From an uncultured Actinomycetes bacterium (lineage in GTDB: Bacteria > Actinomycetota > Actinomycetes > Nanopelagicales > Nanopelagicaceae): a stretch of 28,425 nucleotides of DNA. Location: positions 1 through 28,425 of the forward strand of contig CAIUBS010000147.1 in NCBI GenBank assembly GCA_903897475.1. Direction: 5' to 3'. The stretch's first letter is position 1; every line of letters begins with the position of its first letter. The notes beneath the pieces were generated by a model. It did no database searches. It was not told where the DNA came from and saw only the letters and a list, made by a program, of their open reading frames with translations. Positions 22,064 to 28,425 of the stretch are shown one piece after another. Both the position numbers and the translations under genes were made by a program.

Positions 22064-22886
22064 AGTTGTTGTAAAAGCTGCAAAAAGTAGTACCGCAAAA
22101 GGTAAGGTTAAAAAGGCTTCACGCAAAAAAGTTATTAAACCACCAACTCCACATCGCAGTAATGTGCGCCCACCAAAATTAGATGCAAAGCAGATTCCAA
22201 ATCATGTGGCCATAGTTATGGATGGCAATGGCAGATGGGCAAAGCAACGAGGTCTAGCAAGAACTGCTGGACATGAAGCAGGTGAGTTAGCACTAGTTGA
22301 TATTGTGCATGGTGCAATTGAAATCGGAGTTAAAGAGCTAAGTGTTTATGCCTTCTCTACTGAGAATTGGCGCAGATCTCCAGAGGAGGTTAAATTTCTA
22401 ATGGGATTTAATCGCCAAGTAATTCATAATCGCAGAGATGAACTAAATGAGCTAGGAATTAAAATCCGCTGGGTAGGTAGGCAAAAAAAGCTTTGGGCAA
22501 GTGTGATTAAAGAGTTAAAAGATGCTGAGCAGTTAACTAAAAAAAATAAAGTATTAACATTAAATATGTGTATTAATTATGGAGGTAGAGCTGAAGTTTT
22601 AGATGCAGCAGTTGCGATAGCAAAGGATGCAATGCGTAAAAAGGTTAAGCCGGATTTGCTAACTGAAAAATCTATGGCTAAATATTTGTATGCACCAGAT
22701 ATGAGCGATGTTGATCTTTTTTTAAGATCCTCAGGTGAGCAGCGCACCAGTAATTTTCTAATGTGGCAATCTGCGTATGCTGAAATGGTATTTATGGATG
22801 TGCTTTGGCCAGATGCAGATAGGCGCACACTTTGGCGAGCAATTGAGATATACGCTGAGCGTGAGCGTAGATTCGGAAAGGCCTAA
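22056..22886 (+). CDS. uppS: Isoprenyl (undecaprenyl-type) diphosphate synthase, Z-type
   Basis: A 276-residue cis-prenyltransferase that elongates farnesyl or shorter diphosphate with isopentenyl diphosphate to the lipid carrier of cell-wall synthesis. Catalytic D56 sits in IVMDGNGRWAKQRG, then SVYAFSTENWRRSPEEV (about 97-113) and LFLRSSGEQRTSNFLMWQSAYAEMVF near the end. The GTG start lies within recO. Residues 1-45 are an extra Lys/Ser-rich extension (about 14 Lys) before the conserved domain. Another start cannot be excluded, but none with a good ribosome site is obvious. It is followed by the convergent zur gene. Confidence 0.93.
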   Translation: MARVVVKAAKSSTAKGKVKKASRKKVIKPPTPHRSNVRPPKLDAKQIPNHVAIVMDGNGRWAKQRGLARTAGHEAGELALVDIVHGAIEIGVKELSVYAFSTENWRRSPEEVKFLMGFNRQVIHNRRDELNELGIKIRWVGRQKKLWASVIKELKDAEQLTKKNKVLTLNMCINYGGRAEVLDAAVAIAKDAMRKKVKPDLLTEKSMAKYLYAPDMSDVDLFLRSSGEQRTSNFLMWQSAYAEMVFMDVLWPDADRRTLWRAIEIYAERERRFGKA

Positions 22887-22887
22887 C

Positions 22888-23253
22888 TCAACATTTTTGG
22901 CACAGGCCAAATAATTCAACTACGTGAGTTACTTTTTTAAACCCATTATTTTTTGCAACAGTGCTGGCCCATTTTTCTACCGCACTTGCCTCAACTTCAA
23001 CAGTTTTTCCGCAATTAGTGCAGACTAAATGGTGGTGATGCCCGGTATCACATAATCTATATAAGGCTTCGCCATCATCTTTTCTTAAGACATCAACTAT
23101 GTTTTCAGCAGCAGCTTTTTGTAGTGTTCGATAGACCGTCGCCAAGCCAGTAGATTCACCATTTTTGCGTAGCAGTTGATAGAGCGATTGCGCACTTGAA
23201 AATTTACCTTCGCGCTTTAATGCACCAATAACTTTTACCTCAGATTTATTCAT
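22888..23253 (-). CDS. zur: Fur-family zinc uptake regulator
   Basis: A 121-residue DNA-binding repressor. The N-terminal winged helix (about 5-60) carries the family recognition helix GLATVYRTLQ; the C-terminal dimer/metal domain has GHHHHLVC (72-78), CTNC (C78, C81), H110, and the terminal C118-C121 pair (CQKC*) which closes the structural zinc site. The four-Cys arrangement and the adjacent zinc-type transporter favour Zur over Fur. It follows the ZIP gene by 30 bases in one leftward operon, and a Zur-type box lies at the operon promoter, so it probably controls its own synthesis. The start ATG has GGAG eight bases upstream. Confidence 0.88.
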   Translation of the reverse strand: MNKSEVKVIGALKREGKFSSAQSLYQLLRKNGESTGLATVYRTLQKAAAENIVDVLRKDDGEALYRLCDTGHHHHLVCTNCGKTVEVEASAVEKWASTVAKNNGFKKVTHVVELFGLCQKC

Positions 23254-23283
23254 TAGTAGATCTCCAATACTGGCCGTGTAAAA

Positions 23284-24147
23284 TTACTTACCTTGATCAT
23301 GCTTATCCTCATGTCCATGATCATCATGTTTACCCTCAACTTTATGATCTTCATCATTATGAATTGCTGAGTGATCTGAATGTTTCTCATTGCCATGAAG
23401 ATGAACTGCCTCTAATTGACTAACTAGTGCCCACATTATTGCTACTCCAGCTAGGGTTGAAACTAATGTCCACCTAGATGCATGCCGGGCATGAGCCTCA
23501 GGCAAAATATGGCTAGTTGCTAGGTAGATTAATATTCCAGAAAATGCTGCTAAATAAATCGCAGTTAGGTTATTGCTAATTGCAAGGCTAGAGCCAATGG
23601 CAGCACCACTAATTCTTGCTACTGAGTCAACACCTAGTAGCCAGATTGCTTTCCTACTCCACTTACCGCTTTTAACTAAGAGTGAAACCGTATTTAGGCC
23701 ATCGCTAAATGCATGTACTAGTAGCGCTATAAATACTGCAATTCCAAGACTTTCATCTATTGCAAAAGCAACACCTAGTGCTAATCCATCTAGGAAAACA
23801 TGCACGCCCATTGCAAGTGCGCCGATGCTGCCGGCGATATTGGCGGAGTGCTTATGCTCATGTCCATAATCAGACTCAGCTGGCTCATGGGAACCAAAGG
23901 TTCGCTCATAAACGTGCAGTAAAAGAAATCCACCCACAATTGCAACTGATACTGCAGGTGCGCCAAGTAATTGAGTATTAGACAAGGCAAAAACTTCAGG
24001 AAGTAGATCAAAAACTACTAAACCTAAAAGTAATCCCGCAGATAAACCTAAAACTAGGTGTAGTCGATCACGGGAGCGAAGGGCAATAGCACCGCCAGCT
24101 GCAGTTGCAAAAGCGGTGGTGGCGGCCAAAATAATTACTAGATCCAT
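23284..24147 (-). CDS. ZIP-family metal transporter
   Basis: A 287-residue membrane protein of the ZIP (zinc/iron permease) family, moving divalent metal into the cytoplasm. About eight membrane segments are visible. HVFLDGLALGVAFA and HAFSDGLNTVSLLV are the family's paired metal-binding HxxxDG motifs in the central helices. A His/Asp/Glu-rich loop (SDYGHEHKHSANI, about 92-104) and a long tail with many His and acidic residues (about 255-287) are likely metal-capturing. Co-transcription with zur, and an operator covering its promoter, support zinc uptake. It takes the place of the znuABC genes that often sit next to zur in actinobacteria. Confidence 0.87.
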   Translation of the reverse strand: MDLVIILAATTAFATAAGGAIALRSRDRLHLVLGLSAGLLLGLVVFDLLPEVFALSNTQLLGAPAVSVAIVGGFLLLHVYERTFGSHEPAESDYGHEHKHSANIAGSIGALAMGVHVFLDGLALGVAFAIDESLGIAVFIALLVHAFSDGLNTVSLLVKSGKWSRKAIWLLGVDSVARISGAAIGSSLAISNNLTAIYLAAFSGILIYLATSHILPEAHARHASRWTLVSTLAGVAIMWALVSQLEAVHLHGNEKHSDHSAIHNDEDHKVEGKHDDHGHEDKHDQGK

Positions 24148-24154
24148 AATTTAA

Positions 24155-24183
24155 AAGATAACATAAATGAGAATGATTATCAA
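24155..24183 (-). promoter_or_regulatory. Promoter of the ZIP-zur operon
   Basis: On the minus strand: TTGATA (24183-24178), a 17-base spacer and TATCTT (24160-24155), then seven bases to the ATG at 24147. A near-consensus promoter, probably leaderless. Confidence 0.75.
24168..24182. promoter_or_regulatory. Zur/Fur-type operator over the ZIP promoter
   Basis: TGATAATCATTCTCA read on the minus strand is a 7-1-7 palindrome of the TGAnAATnATTnTCA type bound by Fur-family regulators. It overlaps the -35 element and the spacer, ideal for repression when metal is plentiful. Confidence 0.8.
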
Positions 24184-24299
24184 TATCACTTTGGTATTAA
24201 CCGTTTTCTGCCCTTATTAATTCGGCTATCTCTGGCTAAAACCCCTCTACACTTATCCCAACTAGTAAGCCGCCGACAGCCAGCCGGATGGAGAATCAA

Positions 24300-25679
24300 A
24301 TGGCCCAAGATCGTTTAGAAACTATTGTTTCCTTAGCCAAGCGTCGGGGTTTTGTTTACCCCTCATCAGAAATATATGGCGGACTTCGCGCCTCCTGGGA
24401 TTACGGTCCACTTGGAGTTGAGTTAAAAAATAATGTCAAGCGCCAGTGGTGGAAATCTATGGTGCAAGGTAGAGATGATGTGGTCGGAATTGATTCTTGT
24501 GTAATTTTAGCAAGAGAGGTTTGGCAAGCCTCCGGTCATGTTGAAACTTTTTCTGATCCTTTAACGGAGTGCACCAGCTGCCATAAGCGATATCGCGCAG
24601 ATCATTTAGAAGAGGCTTATGAAAATAAACATAAGAAAAAAGCTGCCTCACTAGATGATATCAATTGCCCAAATTGTGGCACCAAAGGAAAATTCACCGC
24701 CCCTAAACAGTTTTCAGGTTTGTTAAAAACATATCTAGGTCCAGTTGAGGATGAATCTGGACTTGCATACTTGCGGCCAGAAACTGCGCAAGGAATTTTC
24801 ATTAATTTTGATAATGTGGCATCTACCTCAAGGAAAAAACCACCATTTGGTATCGGGCAAATTGGAAAATCTTTTAGAAATGAAATTACTCCTGGAAACT
24901 TTATTTTTAGAACAAGAGAGTTTGAACAGATGGAAATGGAATTTTTTGTAGTTCCAGGAACAGATGAGCAATGGCACCAGTATTGGATAGATACTCGTCT
25001 TAATTGGTATAAAGATTTAGGGATAAATCCAGATCGATTAAGAATTTTTGAACATCCGAAAGAAAAACTTTCACATTACTCAAAGCGAACAGCTGATATT
25101 GAGTACAAGTTTGAGTTTGCAGGTACTGAGTGGGGCGAGCTAGAAGGAATTGCTAACCGAACTGATTTTGATTTAAAGGCTCACTCAAGAGCGTCGGGCG
25201 AGAATTTAACCTGGTTTGATCAAGAAAAAAATGAGAGATGGACTCCATATGTAATTGAACCTGCAGCTGGTGTTGATAGATGTGCTCTAACCTTCATGCT
25301 GGATGCATTTACAGAGGATGAAGCACCAAACGCTAAAGGTGAGATGGAAAAGCGAGCAGTAATGAAGTTGGATTTCAGATTAGCCCCAATAAAGGTAGCG
25401 GTTTTACCACTTTCTAGAAACGCTGATTTATCACCAAAGGCAAAGGATTTAGCTACAGCACTTCGCAAACATTGGAATGTGGATTTTGATGATGCTGGTG
25501 CGATTGGAAGAAGATATCGTCGCCAAGATGAAATTGGTACACCATTTTGCATCACTATAGATTTTGAAAGCTTAGATGATCAAGCTGTGACAATTAGAGA
25601 GCGAGATTCAATGGCGCAATCTAGAATTGCAATTGACCAGGTAGAAAATTTCCTGGCGCAAAAATTATTAGGTTGCTAA
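24300..25679 (+). CDS. glyS: Glycyl-tRNA synthetase (dimeric type)
   Basis: A 459-residue class II synthetase that charges tRNA-Gly. It has the family start RLETIVSLAKRRGFVYPSSEIYGGLRASWDYGPLG, a zinc site (CTSC near residue 90 and CPNC near 120), motif 2 in FRNEITPGNFIFRTREFEQMEMEFF, motif 3 in AAGVDRCALTFMLDAF, and a C-terminal anticodon-binding domain (from about 355; VLPLSRNADLSPKA). I prefer ATG 24300 to the in-frame ATG 24288, because GGATGGAG sits six bases before it and the product then starts as in relatives (MAQDRLE). A possible TACACT -10 element is near 24250. Dus starts immediately after its stop. Confidence 0.95.
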   Translation: MAQDRLETIVSLAKRRGFVYPSSEIYGGLRASWDYGPLGVELKNNVKRQWWKSMVQGRDDVVGIDSCVILAREVWQASGHVETFSDPLTECTSCHKRYRADHLEEAYENKHKKKAASLDDINCPNCGTKGKFTAPKQFSGLLKTYLGPVEDESGLAYLRPETAQGIFINFDNVASTSRKKPPFGIGQIGKSFRNEITPGNFIFRTREFEQMEMEFFVVPGTDEQWHQYWIDTRLNWYKDLGINPDRLRIFEHPKEKLSHYSKRTADIEYKFEFAGTEWGELEGIANRTDFDLKAHSRASGENLTWFDQEKNERWTPYVIEPAAGVDRCALTFMLDAFTEDEAPNAKGEMEKRAVMKLDFRLAPIKVAVLPLSRNADLSPKAKDLATALRKHWNVDFDDAGAIGRRYRRQDEIGTPFCITIDFESLDDQAVTIRERDSMAQSRIAIDQVENFLAQKLLGC

Positions 25680-26846
25680 TTGTTAACTCAAGTAGCACCC
25701 CTTCGGCTGCCAATTTCTAATGGCAATTTTGAAAACAATGAGGTAGTTCTAAGTACTCCAGTAGTTCTTGCGCCCATGGCAGGTATTACAAATGCGGCGT
25801 TTAGAAGATTATGCAGAGAGCAAGGTGCTGGTCTTTTTGTCTCTGAGATGGTCACTGCGCGAGCTTTAATTGAAAGGCGAGAGGAAACTTTTAGATTAAT
25901 TAAGCCAGGAGTTGATGAAAGTCCTAGATCAATTCAATTATATGCAGTTGATCCAATTGTGCTTGGCAGGGCAGTTGATTTATTAGGTAGTGAAAATTTA
26001 GCTGATCATATCGATTTGAATTTTGGTTGCCCAGTTCCAAAGGTAACTAGAAAAGGTGGCGGAGCAGCTCTTCCATACAAGCGTAAATTGTTTTCAGCAA
26101 TAGTTGAATCTGCAGTCAAAAGTGCTGCTAAATATGGAATTCCAATTACGGTAAAGATGCGAGTTGGAATTGATTCAGATCATCAAACATTCTTAGAGTC
26201 TGCAAAATCAGCGGCAGATTTAGGGGTTACCTGGGTAGCACTGCATGCTAGAACTGCAGCTCAACTATATGAAGGTAGATCTGATTGGAATAAAATTAGC
26301 GAATTAGTTGAGCACCTAGCCCCAACTGGAGTTCCAGTTTTAGGAAATGGTGATATCTGGTCTGGGGCAGATGCAGTAAATATGATCAATCAAACTGGAT
26401 GTAGTGGTGTAGTAGTTGGCCGAGGATGTTTAGGTCGACCTTGGTTATTTGCAGATTTAGTTAGTGCATTAAATGGTGAAAACAATCGAGTAAACCCAAC
26501 CTTATTTGAGGTAAGAGAAGTGATGTTGCGTCATGGCCAATTACTAGTTGAATACTTTGAAAATGAAGATCGTGCGATGCGAGATATTAGAAAACATATG
26601 GCTTGGTACTTAAAGGGTTTTTCAGTACCACGCGAGATTAGATCCTCCCTAGGCATGGTCGACTCACTTACGCAAATGGAGCAATTACTTTCACAGGTAC
26701 AAGATCAGCCATATCCACAAGCAGTAGGGGATGCACCAAGAGGTAGAACTAGCCATGGCCGGGCTGTGAGCTTGCCAGATGGCTGGCTAGATGATCCAGA
26801 TGAGTTTGCAAATATAACAATTGATGATGCGATTTCAGGCGGCTAA
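25680..26846 (+). CDS. dus: tRNA-dihydrouridine synthase
   Basis: A 388-residue FMN enzyme that reduces uridines in tRNA D-loops. The TIM barrel starts with PVVLAPMAGITNAAFRRLC (about 27-45) and has the catalytic C117 in NFGCPVPKVTRKGGGAAL, ITVKMRVGID, LHARTAAQLYEGRSDW and the FMN phosphate site in GNGDIWSGADAV and VVVGRGCLGRPWLF. The last 70 residues contain a basic GRTSHGRAVSLPDGWLDDPDE patch typical of actinobacterial members. It starts at TTG directly after the glyS stop with no ribosome site of its own, so translation is coupled. Confidence 0.94.
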   Translation: MLTQVAPLRLPISNGNFENNEVVLSTPVVLAPMAGITNAAFRRLCREQGAGLFVSEMVTARALIERREETFRLIKPGVDESPRSIQLYAVDPIVLGRAVDLLGSENLADHIDLNFGCPVPKVTRKGGGAALPYKRKLFSAIVESAVKSAAKYGIPITVKMRVGIDSDHQTFLESAKSAADLGVTWVALHARTAAQLYEGRSDWNKISELVEHLAPTGVPVLGNGDIWSGADAVNMINQTGCSGVVVGRGCLGRPWLFADLVSALNGENNRVNPTLFEVREVMLRHGQLLVEYFENEDRAMRDIRKHMAWYLKGFSVPREIRSSLGMVDSLTQMEQLLSQVQDQPYPQAVGDAPRGRTSHGRAVSLPDGWLDDPDEFANITIDDAISGG

Positions 26847-26850
26847 GTAA

Positions 26851-27492
26851 TTGTTTATCTTTAGATTTATTCGAAGAGTTATTTCATTTATTCTCTTACT
26901 AATTATTGTAATTCCACTTTATGTAGCAGGAAATGTTTGGTATAGCGCAAGACAAAGTACTTCAGAAAAATCTGATGTAATTTTAGTTATGGGTGCAGCG
27001 CAATTTGATGGCAGGCCAAGTGATATTTTGCTAGCCCGTCTTAAACATGCAAATGCAATTTATAAATCAAATCTTGCACCAAAAATTTATACCGTAGGCT
27101 CTGGAGCACCTGGTGATCGCACCACTGAAGCTGCTGCAAGTAGAAACTGGCTAATTAAAAATGGCGTTAAAAGAGGTGATGTGTTAGCAATTGCTCAAGG
27201 TAGAGATACTTTGGATAGTACAAAGGCGTATGCAGCTAAAATGAAAAAATCAAAACTTTCATCAGTGATCATCGTGACCGATCCATACCATTGCTTTCGG
27301 GCTGTAAAGATGGCAAAGGATAAAGATCTGATTGCTAGGTGCTCACCTGTAACTGATGGTCCCGGATCACTTGAAAACTCAGGGATTAACTATTTAACCC
27401 GGGAAACTGGTGCTTATTTGGCCTATATAACAGTTGGTAGATTGGGTATTAAGTTAAGTGATCGCCTAATGCAAAGTTCGCTCTACTCTTAA
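26851..27492 (+). CDS. YdcF/SanA-like DUF218 membrane-anchored protein
   Basis: A 213-residue protein with one N-terminal membrane segment (about 5-28, VISFILLLIIVIPLYVAG) and a DUF218 domain. Key patterns are VILVMGAAQFDGRPSDILLARL (about 43-64), VGSGAPGDRTTEA (about 82-94), the SxxxT/DTLDST turn, and IIVTDPYHCFRA (about 140-151). The family includes E. coli SanA, YdcF and ElyC, tied to cell-envelope integrity. The chain probably faces the periplasm. The start is TTG, four bases after the dus stop. Substrate unknown. Confidence 0.83.
   Translation: MFIFRFIRRVISFILLLIIVIPLYVAGNVWYSARQSTSEKSDVILVMGAAQFDGRPSDILLARLKHANAIYKSNLAPKIYTVGSGAPGDRTTEAAASRNWLIKNGVKRGDVLAIAQGRDTLDSTKAYAAKMKKSKLSSVIIVTDPYHCFRAVKMAKDKDLIARCSPVTDGPGSLENSGINYLTRETGAYLAYITVGRLGIKLSDRLMQSSLYS
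27484..27489 (+). promoter_or_regulatory. -10 element, possible leaderless promoter of the TRIC gene
   Basis: TACTCT, at the end of the YdcF-like gene, is exactly six bases before the ATG at 27496. It could give this gene its own transcript. Confidence 0.45.
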
Positions 27493-27495
27493 GCC

Positions 27496-28110
27496 ATGGA
27501 ACTTCTGCCATTTTTAGATCTACTCTCAACATTAGTATTTGCATTAGTTGGCGCCCGAATCGCAGCCGATAAGGGTTTAGATTATGGCGGTATAGCATTT
27601 ATTGCTGCAGTTGCATCAGTATCTGGTGGAACCTTAAGAAATGTCTTTCTAGGTCTAAAGCCAGTTTGGATCACCGATTATTGGATTGTAGTTGCTGTGC
27701 TATCTGCTGTTTTAATCACCTTGGTATTTAGAAGAGTAACTCGCATTGGAAAAACTTTATTGGTTATGGATACCTTTGGTCTAGCAATTGCCACAATCTC
27801 TGGTGTTCATTTAGCTTTTGAACAAAATACAACTTGGGTTACGGCAATTATTTTAGGAGTAATAACAGCTGTTACTGGAGGACTATTAAGAGATGTTTTA
27901 TGCCAAGTTGAACCAGTGTTACTTCACCGCGAGACCATCGGTACCTCATCATTAATGGGAGCAATAGTTTTTGTATCCTTAAATCAACTAGATGTTTCTC
28001 AGAATATTGCTGCAGCAATTGGCGCCCTAGTTGTTATCGCAACTCGAATTATCTCCATTTACTTTGATCTTCATCTACCTAAATTTAACAATAAAAAAGG
28101 TAACAAATAA
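27496..28110 (+). CDS. TRIC-family (UPF0126) cation channel protein
   Basis: A 204-residue membrane protein with seven predicted segments in a duplicated pattern. The two halves show the matching motifs SGGTLRN (43-49) and TGGLLRD (127-133), the signature of UPF0126/YicG and YadS proteins. These are prokaryotic relatives of TRIC trimeric intracellular cation channels; structures of bacterial members show a selective monovalent-cation pore. The tail is basic (LHLPKFNNKKGNK). It starts three bases after the YdcF-like stop. Ion specificity cannot be told from the sequence. Confidence 0.85.
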   Translation: MELLPFLDLLSTLVFALVGARIAADKGLDYGGIAFIAAVASVSGGTLRNVFLGLKPVWITDYWIVVAVLSAVLITLVFRRVTRIGKTLLVMDTFGLAIATISGVHLAFEQNTTWVTAIILGVITAVTGGLLRDVLCQVEPVLLHRETIGTSSLMGAIVFVSLNQLDVSQNIAAAIGALVVIATRIISIYFDLHLPKFNNKKGNK

Positions 28111-28140
28111 GTTGAGTTTAATTATTAATTTTGTTATCGA

Positions 28141-28146
28141 TAGGAT
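28141..28146 (+). promoter_or_regulatory. -10 element, leaderless promoter of dgt
   Basis: TAGGAT lies six bases before the GTG start at 28153. Confidence 0.55.
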
Positions 28147-28152
28147 TTTATA

Positions 28153-28425
28153 GTGGTAATTCGAAAAGCAATTGAACATCCTGGTTATTCGGAAGGTGAT
28201 CGAGCAAGATACTTAGATGAACCAGCAAAGCGTGGTGGGCGAACAGAGTTTGCCAGAGATCGCGCACGCATTATTCACTCATTTGCACTTCGCAGACTCG
28301 CTGCTAAAACTCAGGTTGCAGTTCCATGGGCTACAGATTTTCCTAGAACTAGACTTTCGCATTCACTTGAGTGTGCTCAAGTTGGTAGAGAGTTAGGTGC
28401 AGCTTTAGGTGCAGATCCAGATTTA
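28153..28425 (+). CDS. dgt: Deoxyguanosinetriphosphate triphosphohydrolase (N-terminal part, runs off the window)
   Basis: The first 91 residues of a dGTPase-like enzyme (full family length about 400). RTEFARDRARIIHSFALRRLAAKTQV (about 30-55) and FPRTRLSHSLECAQVGRELG (about 65-84) match the start of the dNTPase family, in which the His of the RLSHSLE motif is a metal ligand of the HD domain. The enzyme removes triphosphate from dGTP or other dNTPs and so tunes dNTP pools. I choose GTG 28153 because TAGGAT sits six bases before it. The position after glyS-dus is usual for actinobacteria, with dnaG generally next. Confidence 0.9.
   Translation, partial: MVIRKAIEHPGYSEGDRARYLDEPAKRGGRTEFARDRARIIHSFALRRLAAKTQVAVPWATDFPRTRLSHSLECAQVGRELGAALGADPDL

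Noticed and set aside
24288..24299. glyS start at ATG 24288
   Set aside because: The second ATG at 24300 has GGATGGAG at the right distance and gives the normal N terminus; the first ATG lies inside that ribosome site.
28099..28138. GGTAACAAA/TTTGTTATC hairpin after the TRIC gene
   Set aside because: The stem has a wobble pair, a 22-base loop and no T run; it is too weak to call a terminator.
1..28425. CRISPR arrays, insertion sequences, tRNA or rRNA genes, prophage or integrase genes
   Set aside because: No regularly spaced repeats, transposase or integrase motifs, tRNA cloverleaf-like sequence or rRNA stretch was seen; composition is even across the window.

Overview
The window looks like a chromosomal segment of a streamlined, low-GC (about 40 % by eye) actinobacterium, most like the free-living freshwater Nanopelagicales (acI / Ca. 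Planktophila type). This assignment is an inference. It rests on the actinobacterial order leuA-recO-uppS-zur-glyS-dus-dgt, actinobacterial amino-acid leader peptides, tight spacing, AT-rich codons and short intergenic gaps. I see no tRNA, rRNA, insertion sequence, prophage or CRISPR array.

Layout. 1-2200: the end of a TerC-type membrane protein, converging on a class I aldolase and a GNAT acetyltransferase. 2200-5820: small, mostly rightward genes (CDF-like membrane protein, 56-residue Cys-rich protein, GNAT, DUF1801, helix-hairpin-helix protein, FUSC-type exporter, DinB-like protein). 5810-11012: leftward genes (TrhO, Gfo/Idh/MocA oxidoreductase, Tgt, M13 metallopeptidase). 11055-11582: a strong terminator, a 50-residue histone-H1-tail-like gene and a 330-base AT-rich stretch with phased A/T tracts. 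11583-17897: panB facing away from nadE, then a cysteine leader peptide with cysK-cysE, then glnA and a DUF4389 protein. 17894-19321: a leftward cytochrome P450. 19362-22886: a leucine leader with leuA, then recO-uppS. 22888-24183: a leftward ZIP transporter-zur operon behind a Zur/Fur-type operator. 24300-28425: glyS, dus, a YdcF-like protein, a TRIC-family channel and the start of dgt.

How it works together. Cysteine and leucine synthesis each appear to be controlled by a translated upstream peptide: one ends in three Cys codons before cysK-cysE, the other has eight Leu codons before leuA. The leuA leader can fold into two mutually exclusive stems, one of which hides the leuA ribosome binding site. 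Zinc uptake and its sensor share an operon with an operator over its promoter. At least twelve starts have a TANNNT hexamer exactly six bases upstream of ATG/GTG, the layout of leaderless transcripts. Genes inside operons or behind leaders instead carry Shine-Dalgarno sequences.

The most noteworthy items are the two attenuator-type leaders, the tiny H1-like gene and the curved-DNA candidate upstream of it, and the uniform leaderless promoter geometry. The leader types have precedents in Actinobacteria. The H1-like gene with its curved upstream region is the least explained part.
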